A stretch of DNA of 64,000 bases from Dactylosporangium fulvum (lineage in GTDB: Bacteria > Actinomycetota > Actinomycetes > Mycobacteriales > Micromonosporaceae): positions 4,426,501-4,490,500 of the forward strand of contig NZ_CP073720.1 of NCBI RefSeq assembly GCF_025137375.1, written 5' to 3'. Positions 63,559-64,000 of this stretch are shown here, in pieces; position 1 is the stretch's first letter; each line of letters begins with the position of its first letter. The notes below the pieces were generated by a model that saw only the letters and a program-made list of their open reading frames with translations, did no database searches and was not told the origin of the DNA. Made by a program: the position numbers and the translations under genes.

Positions 63559-64000
63559 ACGTTGCTGTCGTCACAGGTGCCGCAGGCGGCATCGGCGCGG
63601 CCACGGTACGTGCCCTCGTTGCGGATGGATGGGCTGTCGTTGGCGTTGATCGGGATGCGGCCGAGCTCGATCGGCTACCCGCGTCCGTGGCCAGAGTCGC
63701 TGGCGATGTGTCAGCACCCGCGACACACGAAGCAGCGGTTTCCCGCGCGTCCGACCTCGGTGAACTCAAGGGCTGGGTGAACAACGCGGCCATCCAGATC
63801 AACGGCTCGGCGGCCGAGGTTGAGCAGCAGAGCGTCCGGGCCCAGATCGATGTGAATCTCCTGGGTGCCGTCTGGGGCTGCGCGGCCGCGGCCCGGGCGA
63901 TGACCTCGGGCGGAGCCCTGGTTTCGGTGGCGTCCATTCACGCGAGCCGCGGCTTTCCGGCGGCGTTCGTCTACGCCGCGACCAAGGGGGCGATCGTGGC
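63555..64000 (+). CDS. short-chain dehydrogenase/reductase, cut by window end
   Basis: The GTG at 63555 overlaps the GntR stop (GTGA). The visible 148 codons have the NAD motif VTGAAGGIGAAT, GVDRDA, WVNNAAIQ and the catalytic SVASIHASRGFPAAFVYAATKGA with Ser, Tyr and Lys intact. It resembles sugar or 2-keto-3-deoxy-sugar-acid dehydrogenases, and is probably part of the same pathway as the divergent locus. The 3' end lies beyond the window. Confidence 0.88.
   Translation, partial: MNVAVVTGAAGGIGAATVRALVADGWAVVGVDRDAAELDRLPASVARVAGDVSAPATHEAAVSRASDLGELKGWVNNAAIQINGSAAEVEQQSVRAQIDVNLLGAVWGCAAAARAMTSGGALVSVASIHASRGFPAAFVYAATKGAIV

Overview
The window is 64 kb of GC-rich DNA with strong G/C preference at third codon positions, many GTG starts, ATGA/GTGA stop-start overlaps, twin-arginine and lipoprotein signals, a DUF574-type (PF04672) methyltransferase, an Lrp pair and a mycobacterial/streptomycete-type PruA. 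This fits a chromosome segment of a catabolically versatile soil actinomycete. The genus cannot be fixed from the sequence. No tRNA, rRNA, CRISPR array, transposase or phage gene was seen.

Layout. (1) 0.4-4.1 kb: a secreted DUF1996 protein, a SAM methyltransferase and a surface protein. (2) 4.4-6.1 kb: a decayed cupin gene that keeps its promoter and ribosome binding site, followed by a prolidase-like amidohydrolase, then an 800-bp repeat-rich gap. (3) 6.9-8.7 kb: a histidine kinase with no response regulator beside it. (4) 8.9-27.5 kb: a large amino-acid/peptide catabolic island. It holds PruA (proline to glutamate), a Leu/Val-type dehydrogenase, a divergent operon cupin-SDR-nitrilase-dipeptide ABC transporter-amidohydrolase, two Lrp regulators, a branched-chain 2-oxoacid dehydrogenase E1alpha-E1beta-E2, an acyl-CoA dehydrogenase and a 3-hydroxyacyl-CoA dehydrogenase-like SDR. 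(5) 27.6-36.4 kb: mixed genes: a small Cys protein, a Tat-exported BPL_N protein, an amidinotransferase-fold protein lacking its catalytic residues, an alpha-amylase with three CBM20 domains flanked by similar operator-like repeats, a PadR relic, a DUF574 methyltransferase, and a third amidohydrolase with changed metal ligands. (6) 36.6-45.0 kb: a Cys/Met-rich copper-storage-like protein, a bidirectional terminator, and an operon for a second peptide transporter with M19 dipeptidase and MFS exporter. (7) 45.2-51.7 kb: a D-2-hydroxyacid dehydrogenase-like FAD/Fe-S protein with larC, larE, larB and a GntR regulator (nickel-pincer cofactor synthesis) but no larA. (8) 51.7-64 kb: glycerate kinase and a FadR-type-regulated locus of about 10 genes: enolase-superfamily enzyme, PIG-L deacetylase, CUT1 sugar ABC transporter, a large six-hairpin glycosidase-like protein, a zinc alcohol dehydrogenase, an AstE/aspartoacylase-like deacylase and an SDR.

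How they work together (inference). The island in (4) reads as a pathway for hydrophobic, possibly proline-containing, small peptides or amides. They would be imported by the Dpp-like system, cleaved by the amidohydrolase and nitrilase, branched-chain residues deaminated and carried to acyl-CoAs, and proline-derived P5C oxidised by PruA. A 44-bp upstream element shared by the intact cupin operon and the decayed cupin/amidohydrolase unit suggests one regulon. The locus in (8) is the best candidate for an undescribed system: a self-contained, divergently regulated uptake and breakdown pathway for an acylated or N-acetylated carbohydrate or sugar acid whose substrate cannot be read from the known families.
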